64,000 nucleotides of DNA from Alphaproteobacteria bacterium PA2 (lineage in GTDB: Bacteria > Pseudomonadota > Alphaproteobacteria > Caulobacterales > Caulobacteraceae), in NCBI GenBank assembly GCA_002256425.1, contig NKIZ01000001.1, positions 1,509,943 through 1,573,942 on the forward strand. The letters are read 5' to 3'. Positions within the stretch are counted from its first letter, which is position 1. Each line of letters begins with the position of its first letter. A model generated the notes under the pieces. It did no database searches, was not told the origin of the DNA, and saw only the letters and a program-made list of their open reading frames with translations. Of the stretch, positions 25,780 to 35,290 are shown piece after piece. A program made the position numbers and the translations under genes.

Positions 25780-26697
25780 CGGGCGCCCGCCCGTGGCCGG
25801 CGCGGGTTTTGGCGGGGCCTTGAACAGCCGTCCCTTTTTCAGGGCCTCGACAATGTCGGACAGGGCCACAGGGATCAGGAACCAGGGCTCGATGCAGTAG
25901 CGCTCGAACAGGCGCTTCGGGTCATGAAACAGGCGGTAGAGCCATTCCAGGCCGGCCCGACCCATCCAGCGCGGCGCGGCCGACTGGACGCCCGCCTCAT
26001 AGTCAAAGGCCGCTCCCACATTGAAAGTCACGCAGTTGGGCAGGTGTTCGGTATTGGCCAGGAGCCAGGCTTCCTGCCGCGGCATGCCCATGCCGACGAA
26101 CAGGATCTGGGGGGCGAAGTCAGCAATGTCGGCGAGGATTGCGGCATTGTCCGCAGAGCCCGGCGTCGCATCAAAATAGCCGTCCCGGGTGCGCAGGGTC
26201 ACCCTGGGATAGGCCTCCTTCAGGCGTTGGGCGGCCTGATCGGCCACGCCCGGGGCGCCGCCAAGATAATAGACCTTCCAGCCCTCCCTCTGGGCCAGGC
26301 TCCAGAAGTGCTCGCGCCAGTCCAGATAGGTGCAGCGGTGGAAGGGGCGGGCGTGCAGGCCCAGGATCCGGGTGAAAAGGATCATCGGGGTGGAGTCGAC
26401 CTCGATCAGGTCGGCCATCTCGCAGAATTTGGCGAAGTCGGGATTCTTCCGGGCCAGATAGACCCCATGCAGATTGTAGTTGGCCACGCAGAAGGACTCG
26501 CCGGCCTCGATGGCCGACTGGACCTGAAGCATGACTTCCTCTGGCCGGACCAGATCCATGTCGACGCCCAGGGCGCGGACCCGCTCACGCAGGCGCCGGC
26601 TCTTGCGGAAAGGCGTACGCTCGGCCTTGCGACGACTGCGGTCGGCCCGACGCTGACTGGTCCTGCGGTCAATCACCGCCATCCAAGGAAATCCCAT
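25777..26697 (-). CDS. WecG/TagA/CpsF (GT26) glycosyltransferase
   Basis: The 306-residue protein starts with a very basic extension (IDRRTSQRRADRSRRKAERT) and then shows the GT26 core: FCVANYNLHGVYLARKNPDF, IEVDSTPMILFTRILGL, the nucleotide-binding KVYYLGGAPGVADQAAQRL and ILFVGMGMPRQEAWL. GT26 enzymes add N-acetylmannosamine or a related sugar to lipid-linked GlcNAc; in Caulobacter the holdfast enzyme HfsJ belongs to this family. The basic N-terminus may help membrane binding. The start is not fixed: MAVID at 26682 is a second option. Its stop codon overlaps the 3' end of tRNA-Leu. The role in holdfast or another glycan is inferred. Confidence 0.88.
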   Translation of the reverse strand: MGFPWMAVIDRRTSQRRADRSRRKAERTPFRKSRRLRERVRALGVDMDLVRPEEVMLQVQSAIEAGESFCVANYNLHGVYLARKNPDFAKFCEMADLIEVDSTPMILFTRILGLHARPFHRCTYLDWREHFWSLAQREGWKVYYLGGAPGVADQAAQRLKEAYPRVTLRTRDGYFDATPGSADNAAILADIADFAPQILFVGMGMPRQEAWLLANTEHLPNCVTFNVGAAFDYEAGVQSAAPRWMGRAGLEWLYRLFHDPKRLFERYCIEPWFLIPVALSDIVEALKKGRLFKAPPKPAPATGGRP

Positions 26698-26763
26698 GCA
26701 CCAAAAAGGTAAGATGATGCCTTGGTAGGGGCGGGGGCTTTAAATATTCACTAGCGTTACCGC

Positions 26764-27489
26764 TCACATCAATCCCAGGGCCTTGAAACTGGCCACCCCC
26801 TGCCGGCCGACCACCAGATGGTCGTGGACGGCGATGCGCAGGGCCTTGGCAGCGTCGAGAATCTCCCGCGTCATGCTGATGTCGGCGCCTGAGGGGGACG
26901 GATCGCCCGAGGGGTGATTGTGCACCAGGATGACGGCGCTGGCCGCCAGCTCCAGGGCCCGGCGCAGGATTTCCCGGGGATAGGCCGGGGCGTGGTCCAC
27001 CGTGCCCTGATGCATGACCTCATCGGCGATCAGCTGGTTCTTCTTGTCCAGGAACAGGACCCGGAACTGCTCGCGGCTCTCGTGAGCCATGGCCAGGCGG
27101 ACATAGGCGTGAAGCTGGGAGGATGAGGTAATGACCGTGCGCCGGGCCACTTCCTCGCGACCCATGCGGACGGCGGCCTCGTGGGCGAGCTTGAGGTCCA
27201 GGGCCACGGTCTGGCCGACCCCGGCCACCGATTTCAGCTCGGACAGGCTGGCGGCCATGACCCCGGTCATCGATCCGAACCTGGTCAGAAGGGCCTTGGC
27301 CAGGGGTTTGACGTCGCCGCGGGGCAGGCTGCGGAAGAGGTATAGCTCCAGCAGTTCATAGTCGGGAATGGCGGCGAAGCCTCCCTCGGCGGCGCGGTCC
27401 CGCAGCCGGTCGCGATGGCCCAGATAGTGAGGTTTCTCCGGCGCGACGAAACCCCAGGGGCCACCAAGATCTGCAAATTCAACGTCCAT
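26764..27489 (-). CDS. radC: RadC family JAB-domain protein
   Basis: The 241-residue product has an N-terminal helix-hairpin-helix region (LARAL..., LSELKSVAGVGQTVALDLKL) and a C-terminal JAB/MPN metal-binding domain with HNHPSGDPSPSGAD, a His/Asp set that matches RadC. The function of RadC is unresolved: the old link to DNA repair was withdrawn and the enzymatic activity is unclear. It lies 64 nt after the GT26 gene start on the same strand and is divergent from the DUF1697 gene. Confidence 0.93.
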   Translation of the reverse strand: MDVEFADLGGPWGFVAPEKPHYLGHRDRLRDRAAEGGFAAIPDYELLELYLFRSLPRGDVKPLAKALLTRFGSMTGVMAASLSELKSVAGVGQTVALDLKLAHEAAVRMGREEVARRTVITSSSQLHAYVRLAMAHESREQFRVLFLDKKNQLIADEVMHQGTVDHAPAYPREILRRALELAASAVILVHNHPSGDPSPSGADISMTREILDAAKALRIAVHDHLVVGRQGVASFKALGLM

Positions 27490-27561
27490 GCGCTTGCCTT
27501 GCGTAAGGTTGATCGCCTATGTGTTCACCATGTGTTCTTTCTTGGCAAGGGGGCGATTTTG

Positions 27562-28104
27562 ATGGTGGCGCAGATTGCTCTGTTTCGCGCCCTGAATGTC
27601 GGCGCCGCCAACCGCATCGCCATGAAGGACCTGGCTGGTGTGTTTGAGGAGATTGGCCTTGGTCCTGCCAGGAGCCTGCAGGCGGCGGGCAGCTTTGTGT
27701 TCGCTGGCCACGGCGCAGCTGCCGAGATTGAGGTGGCTCTTGAGACCCAGTTGCTGGTCAGCTTTGGCATTCGGACCACAGCCTTTGTCAGAAGCCAAGC
27801 CGACTGGCTTTTGGGTTTAGCAGGCAATCCCTTCGCTGAAGCTGCGCAGGTCGCTCCTGACAGGCTGATGCTGCTGACCTTGAAATCTGGGCCAGCGACC
27901 GCAGCAAACGACGCCCTGTCTGCCGCCGCCCGTGACGGGGAACTCTGCCATGTGGGCGCCAGCTTCGCCTATGTTTTCTACCCTCTGGGGGCAGGCAGGT
28001 CTCGGCTGACGCCAAAAACCATCGACCGGTGTCTTGGGGCTCCATCAACGGCGCGCAACTGGAACTCAGCGCGGAAGCTCGCAGAGATGGCAGAGGTCAG
28101 CTAG
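27562..28104 (+). CDS. DUF1697 domain-containing protein
   Basis: The 180-residue protein (MVAQIALFRALNVGAANRIA...) matches DUF1697: the N-terminal ALFRALNVG and MKDLAGVFEEIGL pattern, AAGSFVFAGHG and the C-terminal NWNSARKLAEM. Family function is unknown. I chose the ATG at 27562, which has an AAGGGGG element before it; the frame is open upstream but the extra part overlaps the RadC start. Its stop codon shares CTAG with the stop of the convergent M1 fusion gene. Confidence 0.88.
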   Translation: MVAQIALFRALNVGAANRIAMKDLAGVFEEIGLGPARSLQAAGSFVFAGHGAAAEIEVALETQLLVSFGIRTTAFVRSQADWLLGLAGNPFAEAAQVAPDRLMLLTLKSGPATAANDALSAAARDGELCHVGASFAYVFYPLGAGRSRLTPKTIDRCLGAPSTARNWNSARKLAEMAEVS

Positions 28105-31100
28105 CGCAGCAGGTCCACCTTCACGGCATTGTCGTCCGAATTGCGGTCGATGCGCTTGTTGTAGGGATCCAGGCCCGCGAACTTCGGCAGCTTGTCGACG
28201 ATCACCGTAACGGTCTGGGCACCAGAGCGCAGGGGCCGACGGTGGAAGTAGAGGACGTCCTTGTCCACAAAGGCCTTGTCGCCGGGTTTTGCGTTGAAGG
28301 CGCCAATGTCGAAGACCTCATAGGTCAGGGGGGCCGGGGTCTCCTTGCCCTTGCCATCGGCATAGGCCTTCCTGGCGTCCACGGTCAGGGTCAGGTCATA
28401 GCGGCCGTCGGGGCGTTTGCGGGCGGTCGCCGACTTGGTCTTCAGGTCATAGAGGGTGATTTTCTCGAAGAGGTCGGTGATCAGTTCCTGGGCCTGGGCG
28501 TCTGACCCGGCCTCATGCCGCAGGGCGTCCACCAGGTCCTGGGACCGGGGATAGGGTGCGCCCTTGAAGGCATGGTCGGCCAGCAGTTTGCGAAGGGCTG
28601 CATTGACCGTGTTCTCGCCCAGCTGGTCGCGCAGCAGGTACATGACCAGGGATCCCTTGCGGTAGTGGATATAGCCCTGGTCCTCGACCCGGATGAGGGG
28701 CAGTTCCTCGACCACCTCGCCGCCGCGATTGCGCAGATAGCTGTCCAGCTCGCGTTTCAGAAACTTGCGTATGCCATTGGGACCATAGGTCTTTTCCATG
28801 ACAATCAAGGCTGAATACTGGGCAAGGGTTTCCGACAGGACGGTCCCGCCTTGCATGTCGGCGCCGATGATCTGGTGGGCCCACCACTGGTGGCCCAGCT
28901 CGTGGGCGGTGATGTAGGTGTTATAGTCGATCTTGTCGGGCTTGGTCGGATCGGCCACGAAACCTATGCCCTCGGAATAGGGCATGGTGTTGGCGAAGGC
29001 CTGGGCGAACTGGGCATAATCCGGGAACTCGATGATCCGGGCCTGGTGGAACTGGTAGGGACTGAAATTGGCCTGGTAATAGTCCAGTCCCGTCTCCATG
29101 GCCTTGAGCATCCGGTCGACATTCCAGGGGTGCTGGGGGTCGTAATAGACCGCCAGCTCGACGCCCTTGTGCATGACCTTGCGCACCGCATAGCGGGCCG
29201 ACTGGATGGAGAAGAAGTTCAGAACCGGCGCGTCGGTCTTGAAGACAGCGGTGCGGCGTCCGTCCTTTGTCACGTCGGAAACCAGATAGCCGGGGGCTAT
29301 GGGGGTCTGGTCAGCGTCGGTGGTGATGGCGATCCGGGCGTTCACCCAGTCGGAATTGCCCACATAGTTCTTCGCCTGGGCGGCGCGGTCCTCAAGCTTT
29401 GGGGGGCGGAGTTCGGACGGCAGGCCATACTTGCGACGCTTGGCCCGGTCCTGCAGCAGCTGGCCCCGGCTCATGCCGATGATGGGCGCGAACTGGAAGT
29501 TGTTCACGAAGGTCCCGTTGTCGACCACCGTGGTGATGTTGCCCGAGTTCTTGAAGCCCCGCTGGGCGATTTCGGTCTCGAAGGTCAGGGTTGCTGCGGC
29601 TCCGGTCGCCAGGGGCCGGGCCAGGGTAAAGATGCGGTAGTTGTACCGGTCAAAGCTCTTGGAGACCTTGCCGCCGGTCAGGGCCAGTTGCAGGACCTTG
29701 ACGTCCCGATCGACCCGAACGTGAACGTCCCTGAGCGGCGCGCCGGTGCGGTTGACCAGGGTATAGGCCCCGCTCGTGGTCATGCGCGGAGCGTGGGGGT
29801 AGAGGTCGACCCGCATGTCGACATCGGTGATCGACGGCTGGGGAACGGTCTGGAACTTCAGCAGGGCCTTCTCATAGTCGGCTAGGTATTCATCTTCGGA
29901 AATGGCAGTACGGTATTCGTTCCAGATGTTCGTATTGGTGTAGATGAAGCCGCCCAGACCCATGGCGCTGACCACGGCCAGACCGGCGATCAGGCCTGCG
30001 GGGCCCATGAGCTTGCCGGGCAGGCGCTTCAGGCGCGGGACGAAGCGGGTCTCTGTTCCGCGACGCCACAGGCCATAGCTGAGCACCAGCAGCAGGATGG
30101 CGATGGCCGACCAGTAGGCCCTGAACCAGGCTGCGAAGACGCCAAAGTCCCCCTGGCCGTTCATGTCCGACAGGGCGACGGGCGGTGAACTGCCGAAAAT
30201 GTAGAGGTTATGGTCAAAGCCGATGCGGCCAAGGGTCAGGGTGGCGATCAGGTAGAGCACCATGGCGCCCCAGCCGATGAACTTGTGCGGGGATATGGCC
30301 TGCAGGAAGATGGCCAGGACGCCCACAAGGGCCCAGTCAATGGCGTTGGGGATGATGTACCAGACCAGGTACCGGTCCAGATGGATGTCGGTAAATCCCT
30401 GACCCAGCTGGACCAGAATGCCGGCCAGGGCGCTGACGACCAGGGTGGAAAACAGGACCAGGATCAGGGCCAGGGTCTTGGGCAGGAGAAAGGTCCAGTC
30501 GGGGGCCGCCGTGGCGTCGATGATCTCGTGGGTCTTGCGGTCGCGATCGCGCCAGACAAGCTCACCGGCATAGTAGATGGCGATGATCATCACCATGAAG
30601 GTGAAGGCGCCGTTCAGGGTGGTGATCACCCACTTGGTCACTGGGTAAAGGGCCGAACCACCGATCTCTGCGCCCAGGATCAGGCCGCCCAGGGCGTTGA
30701 ACAGGCCCATGAACAGCAGGACGATGAAGGCCGGGCTCTTGAAGACCTGACCCATTTCGAACCGGGCCCGCCAGAAGAGCTGGGTCCAGCCGGCATGGGC
30801 GCCAAAGCTGGGGGCGGGCAGGCGTCCGGCCAGGGGGGCGGGGGGAAGGTCTGCGGCCCTGGGCGTCCTGCCCTTGTCGCGGATTCCTGACGCCTCGAAG
30901 CGGAATATGGACCAGGCCATGGCCAGCATGGCGAAGGCCACGCCCACCCAGATCAGGCGGTTGTAGAGCAGGGCGCCTTCAATGGCCGGCCGGATGGTGT
31001 TGGCGTCGGACGCCGTGAAATAGCGGACGGCAGATCCATAGGCGGCCAGGCCGAAGGGCTCGAGATAGGCTGCGACCTTGCGCAGTTCCGGATCACGGGT

Positions 31101-31682
31101 GACGGCGTTGAACACCACATAGAGCACCAGGAATCCGGCGACGCCCAGATAGGTGGTCATCATCGACCGGGTGAGGGTCGCAAGGGCGAAGAAGATGGCG
31201 CTGACCAGGAAGAGGCCAGGCAGGGCAAGCCAGAAATAGGCGAAGGCATAGTCAGCCAGCCGGTTGGGGCCCAGGGTCTCGGCGTCGACCCAGGGCATGA
31301 GCGAGCCGACAAATATGCCAAGAGGCACAGCCAGATAGGCCAGGGCCACGGCGATGAAGGCGCCGGTGAACCGGCCGAACAGATAGTCGAACTTGCGGAC
31401 CCGGGTGGAATGGATGATCGGGCCGAACCCGGTCTCGTCATCGCGCACCACCACATTGGCCACAAAGGCCGTGGAGGCGAACATGAAGAACAGGGTCATG
31501 ATCAGGCTGGTCTCGGCGATCGCCTGGGGCCCGTTCTTGTGGATGTTTCCCCCCGACCCGATGCTGATCTGGTCGACGGTCACTGATCCGAAGACCAGCA
31601 GGAAGAAGATCAGGGCGACGACGGCGAAGACCGGTTGGCGCAGCTGGTAGCGCAGCTCGAAGGCGGCGATTTTGGCGAACAT
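28101..31682 (-). CDS. ABC-2 permease / M1 aminopeptidase fusion
   Basis: A 1193-residue fusion. Residues ~1-250 and ~300-590 hold two sets of membrane helices of ABC-2 permease type (FAVVALIFFLLVFGSVTV, FMVMIIAIYYAGELVW). From ~620 a periplasmic-facing M1 metallopeptidase follows, with zinc motif HELGH (H927, E928, H931) and a later Glu in SETLAQYS. The spacing from HExxH to that Glu is 19, one longer than the classical M1 value, and the GAMEN exopeptidase loop is not evident. Immediately downstream the gene order continues in the same direction; the ATP-binding subunit is encoded 10 nt upstream. The protein probably couples export or import with peptide trimming. Substrate unknown. Confidence 0.9.
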   Translation of the reverse strand: MFAKIAAFELRYQLRQPVFAVVALIFFLLVFGSVTVDQISIGSGGNIHKNGPQAIAETSLIMTLFFMFASTAFVANVVVRDDETGFGPIIHSTRVRKFDYLFGRFTGAFIAVALAYLAVPLGIFVGSLMPWVDAETLGPNRLADYAFAYFWLALPGLFLVSAIFFALATLTRSMMTTYLGVAGFLVLYVVFNAVTRDPELRKVAAYLEPFGLAAYGSAVRYFTASDANTIRPAIEGALLYNRLIWVGVAFAMLAMAWSIFRFEASGIRDKGRTPRAADLPPAPLAGRLPAPSFGAHAGWTQLFWRARFEMGQVFKSPAFIVLLFMGLFNALGGLILGAEIGGSALYPVTKWVITTLNGAFTFMVMIIAIYYAGELVWRDRDRKTHEIIDATAAPDWTFLLPKTLALILVLFSTLVVSALAGILVQLGQGFTDIHLDRYLVWYIIPNAIDWALVGVLAIFLQAISPHKFIGWGAMVLYLIATLTLGRIGFDHNLYIFGSSPPVALSDMNGQGDFGVFAAWFRAYWSAIAILLLVLSYGLWRRGTETRFVPRLKRLPGKLMGPAGLIAGLAVVSAMGLGGFIYTNTNIWNEYRTAISEDEYLADYEKALLKFQTVPQPSITDVDMRVDLYPHAPRMTTSGAYTLVNRTGAPLRDVHVRVDRDVKVLQLALTGGKVSKSFDRYNYRIFTLARPLATGAAATLTFETEIAQRGFKNSGNITTVVDNGTFVNNFQFAPIIGMSRGQLLQDRAKRRKYGLPSELRPPKLEDRAAQAKNYVGNSDWVNARIAITTDADQTPIAPGYLVSDVTKDGRRTAVFKTDAPVLNFFSIQSARYAVRKVMHKGVELAVYYDPQHPWNVDRMLKAMETGLDYYQANFSPYQFHQARIIEFPDYAQFAQAFANTMPYSEGIGFVADPTKPDKIDYNTYITAHELGHQWWAHQIIGADMQGGTVLSETLAQYSALIVMEKTYGPNGIRKFLKRELDSYLRNRGGEVVEELPLIRVEDQGYIHYRKGSLVMYLLRDQLGENTVNAALRKLLADHAFKGAPYPRSQDLVDALRHEAGSDAQAQELITDLFEKITLYDLKTKSATARKRPDGRYDLTLTVDARKAYADGKGKETPAPLTYEVFDIGAFNAKPGDKAFVDKDVLYFHRRPLRSGAQTVTVIVDKLPKFAGLDPYNKRIDRNSDDNAVKVDLLR

Positions 31683-31692
31683 GGGTCGGGCC

Positions 31693-32571
31693 TCAGGCTG
31701 CGCGGCGCGAGGCGGTGAGGGTGGAGAAGTAGACGTCTTCCAGCCCGCCCTCGATGGCCGTGAAGTCCTTGCCGGGCGAGGCGTCGCTCAGCACGTGGAC
31801 CACGGTCTGGCCGGCGGCCAGGCGGCTGGAAATCACCTGATGCTCCTGGCGGCAGGCCTCGAGGTCAGCCTTGGCGATGGTCCGCTTCCAGACCTTGCCC
31901 TTCAGCTCTTCGATCAGGGCGGCTGGCGATCCCTGGCGCAGGATCTTGCCCCCGGCCAGCACGGCCATGCGCGGGCAGAGCTCGGACACGTCTTCCACAA
32001 TGTGGGTCGACAGTATGACCACAACATTCTCGCCGATCTCGGCCAGCAGGTTGAGGAAACGGTTGCGCTCTTCGGGGTCGAGGCCGGCGGTGGGCTCGTC
32101 GACAATGATCAGTTGCGGGCGGCCGATCAGGGCCTGGGCGATGCCGAACCTCTGGCGCATGCCGCCGGAATAGCCGGCCACGGCCTTCTTGCGGACCTCC
32201 CACAGATTGACCTGAACCAGCAGGGATTCGACCGTTGTCTTGCGGTCGGCGGCCGAGGCAATGCCCTTCAGCACCGCCATATGGTCCAGCATGTCATAGG
32301 CCGAGACCCGCGGATAAACCCCGAAGTCCTGGGGCAGATAGCCCAGGGTCTGGCGAAGCTTTTCCGGCTCGGCGATGACATCCAGGTCGCCAAAGGTGAT
32401 GGAGCCCGAGGTCGGCGTCTGCAGGGTGGCGATGGACCGCATCAGGGTCGATTTGCCGGCCCCATTTGGCCCCAGCAGACCGAACATGCCCTTCTCGACC
32501 TCAAGGTCGACGCCATCCAGGGCGCGCACGCCATTGGGATAAATGTGGGTCAGGTTCTTGATCGACAGCAT
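31693..32571 (-). CDS. ABC transporter ATP-binding protein
   Basis: The 292-residue ATPase has Walker A GPNGAGKST, the Q-loop LPQDFGVYPRVSA, signature YSGGMRQRFG, Walker B LIIVDEPTAGLDPEERN and the H-loop LSTHIVEDV. It energises the permease/aminopeptidase fusion whose ATG begins 10 nt after its stop, so the two form one operon. Residues ~220-290 are a small C-terminal extension of the type found in ABC-2 systems. Two permease halves are probably supplied by the fusion protein. Confidence 0.95.
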   Translation of the reverse strand: MLSIKNLTHIYPNGVRALDGVDLEVEKGMFGLLGPNGAGKSTLMRSIATLQTPTSGSITFGDLDVIAEPEKLRQTLGYLPQDFGVYPRVSAYDMLDHMAVLKGIASAADRKTTVESLLVQVNLWEVRKKAVAGYSGGMRQRFGIAQALIGRPQLIIVDEPTAGLDPEERNRFLNLLAEIGENVVVILSTHIVEDVSELCPRMAVLAGGKILRQGSPAALIEELKGKVWKRTIAKADLEACRQEHQVISSRLAAGQTVVHVLSDASPGKDFTAIEGGLEDVYFSTLTASRRAA

Positions 32572-32664
32572 GGAAGGCCCCTTTGGAGGCGACCATGCTG
32601 ACCCGGCGGCAAGGGTCGGCGCAAGTTAGGGTTCTGTAACCTACCCGCGGGAGGGCGCGATCGC

Positions 32665-33489
32665 CTAAGCGCTGATCACCGGCGGCTTGAACAGGTCCTG
32701 GCCCGAGACCGTGAAGATCTCATAGCCGGTCTCGGTGACGCCCACCGAATGCTCGCACTGGGCCGAGAGGGACTTGTCCCGGGTCACCGCCGTCCAGCCG
32801 TCGGCCAGCAGCTTCACCTGGTGTTTGCCCAGATTGACCATGGGTTCGATGGTGAAGAACATGCCGGGCTTGAGCAGCTCGCCCGTACCCTTCTGGCCGA
32901 AGTGCAGGATGTTGGGGGCGTCGTGGAACACCCTGCCCAGGCCATGGCCGCAGAAGTCGCGGACCACCGAGCAGCGCTGGGCCTCAACATAGGTCTGGAT
33001 GGCCGCGCCGATGTCGCCGGTCCGGGCGCCGGGCTTCACCGCCGCCAGGCCGCGCGCCATGGCTTCATAGGTCACATCGATCAGACGCTTGGCCCGGGGG
33101 GCTATGGGCCCCACGCCATACATGCGGCTGTGGTCGCCGTGCCAGCCGTCGACAATCAGGGTGACGTCGATATTGGCGATGTCGCCTTCCCGCAGGGCCC
33201 GTTCTGACGGAATGCCATGGCAGACCACGTGATTGACCGAAATGCAGACCGTCCGGGTATAGCCGCGATAGCCCAGGCAGGCGGGCAGGGCGCCGTGATC
33301 CAGGATGAATTCCCGGGCCAGCCGGTCCAGCTCATCGGTTACCACGCCCGGCTGGACGTAGGGGGTCAGCATGTCCAGGCACTCGGCCGCCAGCTTGCCG
33401 GCCACCCGCATGCCCTCAAAGCCCTCGGGGCCGTGAACCTTGACCCGGCCGGTGCGGTGCTCGGCTTCGAGAACGTCGGTCATGGACAT
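32665..33489 (-). CDS. map: Methionine aminopeptidase, type I
   Basis: The 274-residue enzyme has the pita-bread fold and all five metal ligands in place: Asp in NIDVTLIVDG and DHSRMYG, His in CGHGLGRVFH, Glu in FTIEPMVN and Glu in EHSVGVTETGYEI. It removes the initiator Met from nascent proteins and is essential. The ATG at 33489 has GGAG at 8 nt. The sfsA gene lies upstream with 18 nt between them, so they are probably co-transcribed, an order seen in other alphaproteobacteria. Confidence 0.96.
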   Translation of the reverse strand: MSMTDVLEAEHRTGRVKVHGPEGFEGMRVAGKLAAECLDMLTPYVQPGVVTDELDRLAREFILDHGALPACLGYRGYTRTVCISVNHVVCHGIPSERALREGDIANIDVTLIVDGWHGDHSRMYGVGPIAPRAKRLIDVTYEAMARGLAAVKPGARTGDIGAAIQTYVEAQRCSVVRDFCGHGLGRVFHDAPNILHFGQKGTGELLKPGMFFTIEPMVNLGKHQVKLLADGWTAVTRDKSLSAQCEHSVGVTETGYEIFTVSGQDLFKPPVISA

Positions 33490-33507
33490 GGTAAGGTCTC
33501 CGATAGC

Positions 33508-34215
33508 CTAGGGTCGATCCCGCCAGGGCAGGGGGCGGACGACCGTGATCGCCTGCGGGGTTATTTCACAATCATAGCACAAAACCTCAACACCGGAATT
33601 GGCGGCGCGGGTTAGGGCGTCGGCGAACACCGGATCCAGCTCCGCACACGCCGCAAACTCAGTGCAATCCATTCTCTGCACTACAAACAGCGCCACAGCC
33701 CGATCCCCGGCGGCGACCATGGCCTCCAGTTCCTTCAGGTGCTTTGACGAGCGCGCCGCCACGCAGTCGGGGAATTCGGCCAGGCCCGGGGTGCGCATGA
33801 GGTGGCAGTTCTTGATTTCCAGCCAGCAGGGTGGGCGACCCTCGGCTTCCAGCAGGAAGTCCACCCGGCTGTTGGTCCCGTACTTCACCTCGCGGCGGTG
33901 GGAGGTGTAGCCGGTCAGTTCGGGGATGGCGTCCTGGGCCAGGGCCTCGGCCACCAGTCGGTTGGGATGCATGGTGTTGATCCCCACCAGGCCGCCATCC
34001 ACATCGACCAGTTCCAGGGTCCAGGCCAGCTTACGCTTGGGGTCGGGGGATTTTGACAGCCAGACCGTCAGGCCCGGCATGTTCAGGCCCAGCATGGCGC
34101 CGGGATTGGGGCAGTGAACAGTCAGCTCGGTCCCGTCATCCAGCACGACGTCGGCCAGGAAACGCTTGTAGCGCTTGATCAGGCGGCCCCGGACGAGGGG
34201 GATTGGGAAGTCCAT
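33508..34215 (-). CDS. sfsA: SfsA family DNA/RNA nuclease-like protein
   Basis: The 235-residue protein has the SfsA pattern: [20 protein letters not shown] (an OB-fold), [15 protein letters not shown], then the PD-(D/E)xK-type core with [20 protein letters not shown] and KNCHL. The family was first named for sugar-fermentation stimulation and later linked to nuclease activity; its real role is not settled. It is placed between the UDP-glucuronate decarboxylase-like gene and map on the minus strand. Confidence 0.93.
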   Translation of the reverse strand: MDFPIPLVRGRLIKRYKRFLADVVLDDGTELTVHCPNPGAMLGLNMPGLTVWLSKSPDPKRKLAWTLELVDVDGGLVGINTMHPNRLVAEALAQDAIPELTGYTSHRREVKYGTNSRVDFLLEAEGRPPCWLEIKNCHLMRTPGLAEFPDCVAARSSKHLKELEAMVAAGDRAVALFVVQRMDCTEFAACAELDPVFADALTRAANSGVEVLCYDCEITPQAITVVRPLPWRDRP

Positions 34216-34222
34216 CCCGCCC

Positions 34223-35179
34223 CTAAACCTTCGCCCCCCGCAGGGACTCCTCGAAATAGGCGATGGTTTTCGCCAGGCCCTCGCGGAGCTCGATGGTCGG
34301 GCGCCAGCCCAGGATGTCCTGCGCCTTTGTGATGTCCGGCTGGCGCTGGGTGGGGTCGTCGGAGGGGAGGGGCTGGAAGGTCAGTTTGGACTTAGCCCCG
34401 GTCAGATCGATCACCAGTTCGGCCAGTTGGCGGATGGTGAATTCGCTGGGGTTGCCGATATTGATCGGGCCGGGGACTTCGGGGCCCGTGGCCATCATGC
34501 GGATCAGGGCCTCGACCAGATCATCCACATAGCAGAAGGACCGCGTCTGCTGGCCTTCGCCATAGATGGTGATGTCCTGACCGGCCAGGGCCTGGACGAT
34601 GAAGTTGCTGACCACCCGGCCGTCGTCGGGGCGCATGCGCGGGCCATAGGTGTTGAAGATCCGCACCACCTTGCCGTCCAGTTTGTGCTGGCGGACATAG
34701 TCGAAGACCAGGGTCTCGGCGCAGCGCTTACCCTCGTCATAGCAGGAGCGCAGGCCGATGGGGTTCACATTGCCCCAGTACTCTTCCACCTGGGGATGGA
34801 CGGTAGGGTCGCCATAGACCTCGGAGGTCGAGGCCTGGAGCATCTTGATCTTCAGGCGCTTGGCCAGGCCCAGCATGTTGATGGCGCCGATGACGCTGGT
34901 CTTGGTGGTGGCCACCGGGTCGTGCTGGTAGTGGATGGGCGAGGCCGGGCAGGCCAGATTGTAGATCTCGTCGACCTCCACGTAGAGCGGGAAGGTCACG
35001 TCGTGACGCATGAGCTCGAAGGACCTGTGCCCCAGCAGATGGGCGATGTTCCGCCGCGACCCGGTGAAGAAGTTGTCGACGCAGAGAACCTCATGGCCCG
35101 CCGCCAGCAGGCGGTCGCACAGGTGCGACCCCAGAAAGCCGCCGCCGCCGGTGACGAGAATGCGTTTGGGGCCGTCCAT
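34223..35179 (-). CDS. UDP-glucuronate decarboxylase-like NAD-dependent sugar epimerase
   Basis: The 318-residue extended SDR has [29 protein letters not shown] with the catalytic Ser/Thr, and the Tyr/Lys pair in [13 protein letters not shown]. The features [19 protein letters not shown] and [20 protein letters not shown] match the UXS subfamily that converts UDP-glucuronate to UDP-xylose. I chose ATG 35179; an upstream ATG at 35239 is in frame but adds a non-SDR lead. Together with the nucleotide-sugar dehydrogenase at 43.9 kb and the epimerase at 45.1 kb it could feed a surface polysaccharide. Activity on UDP-glucuronate is inferred from family. Confidence 0.9.
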   Translation of the reverse strand: MDGPKRILVTGGGGFLGSHLCDRLLAAGHEVLCVDNFFTGSRRNIAHLLGHRSFELMRHDVTFPLYVEVDEIYNLACPASPIHYQHDPVATTKTSVIGAINMLGLAKRLKIKMLQASTSEVYGDPTVHPQVEEYWGNVNPIGLRSCYDEGKRCAETLVFDYVRQHKLDGKVVRIFNTYGPRMRPDDGRVVSNFIVQALAGQDITIYGEGQQTRSFCYVDDLVEALIRMMATGPEVPGPINIGNPSEFTIRQLAELVIDLTGAKSKLTFQPLPSDDPTQRQPDITKAQDILGWRPTIELREGLAKTIAYFEESLRGAKV

Positions 35180-35290
35180 GTTGCGAGTCACCTTGGTGAG
35201 GGTTGGCAGGAGGGGACAGCGTCCAGCCGGGATAGGCAAGACTCAAGCCACAGGATAGATCACAGGCTTTCGTGGCGATGGAGCAGGATG

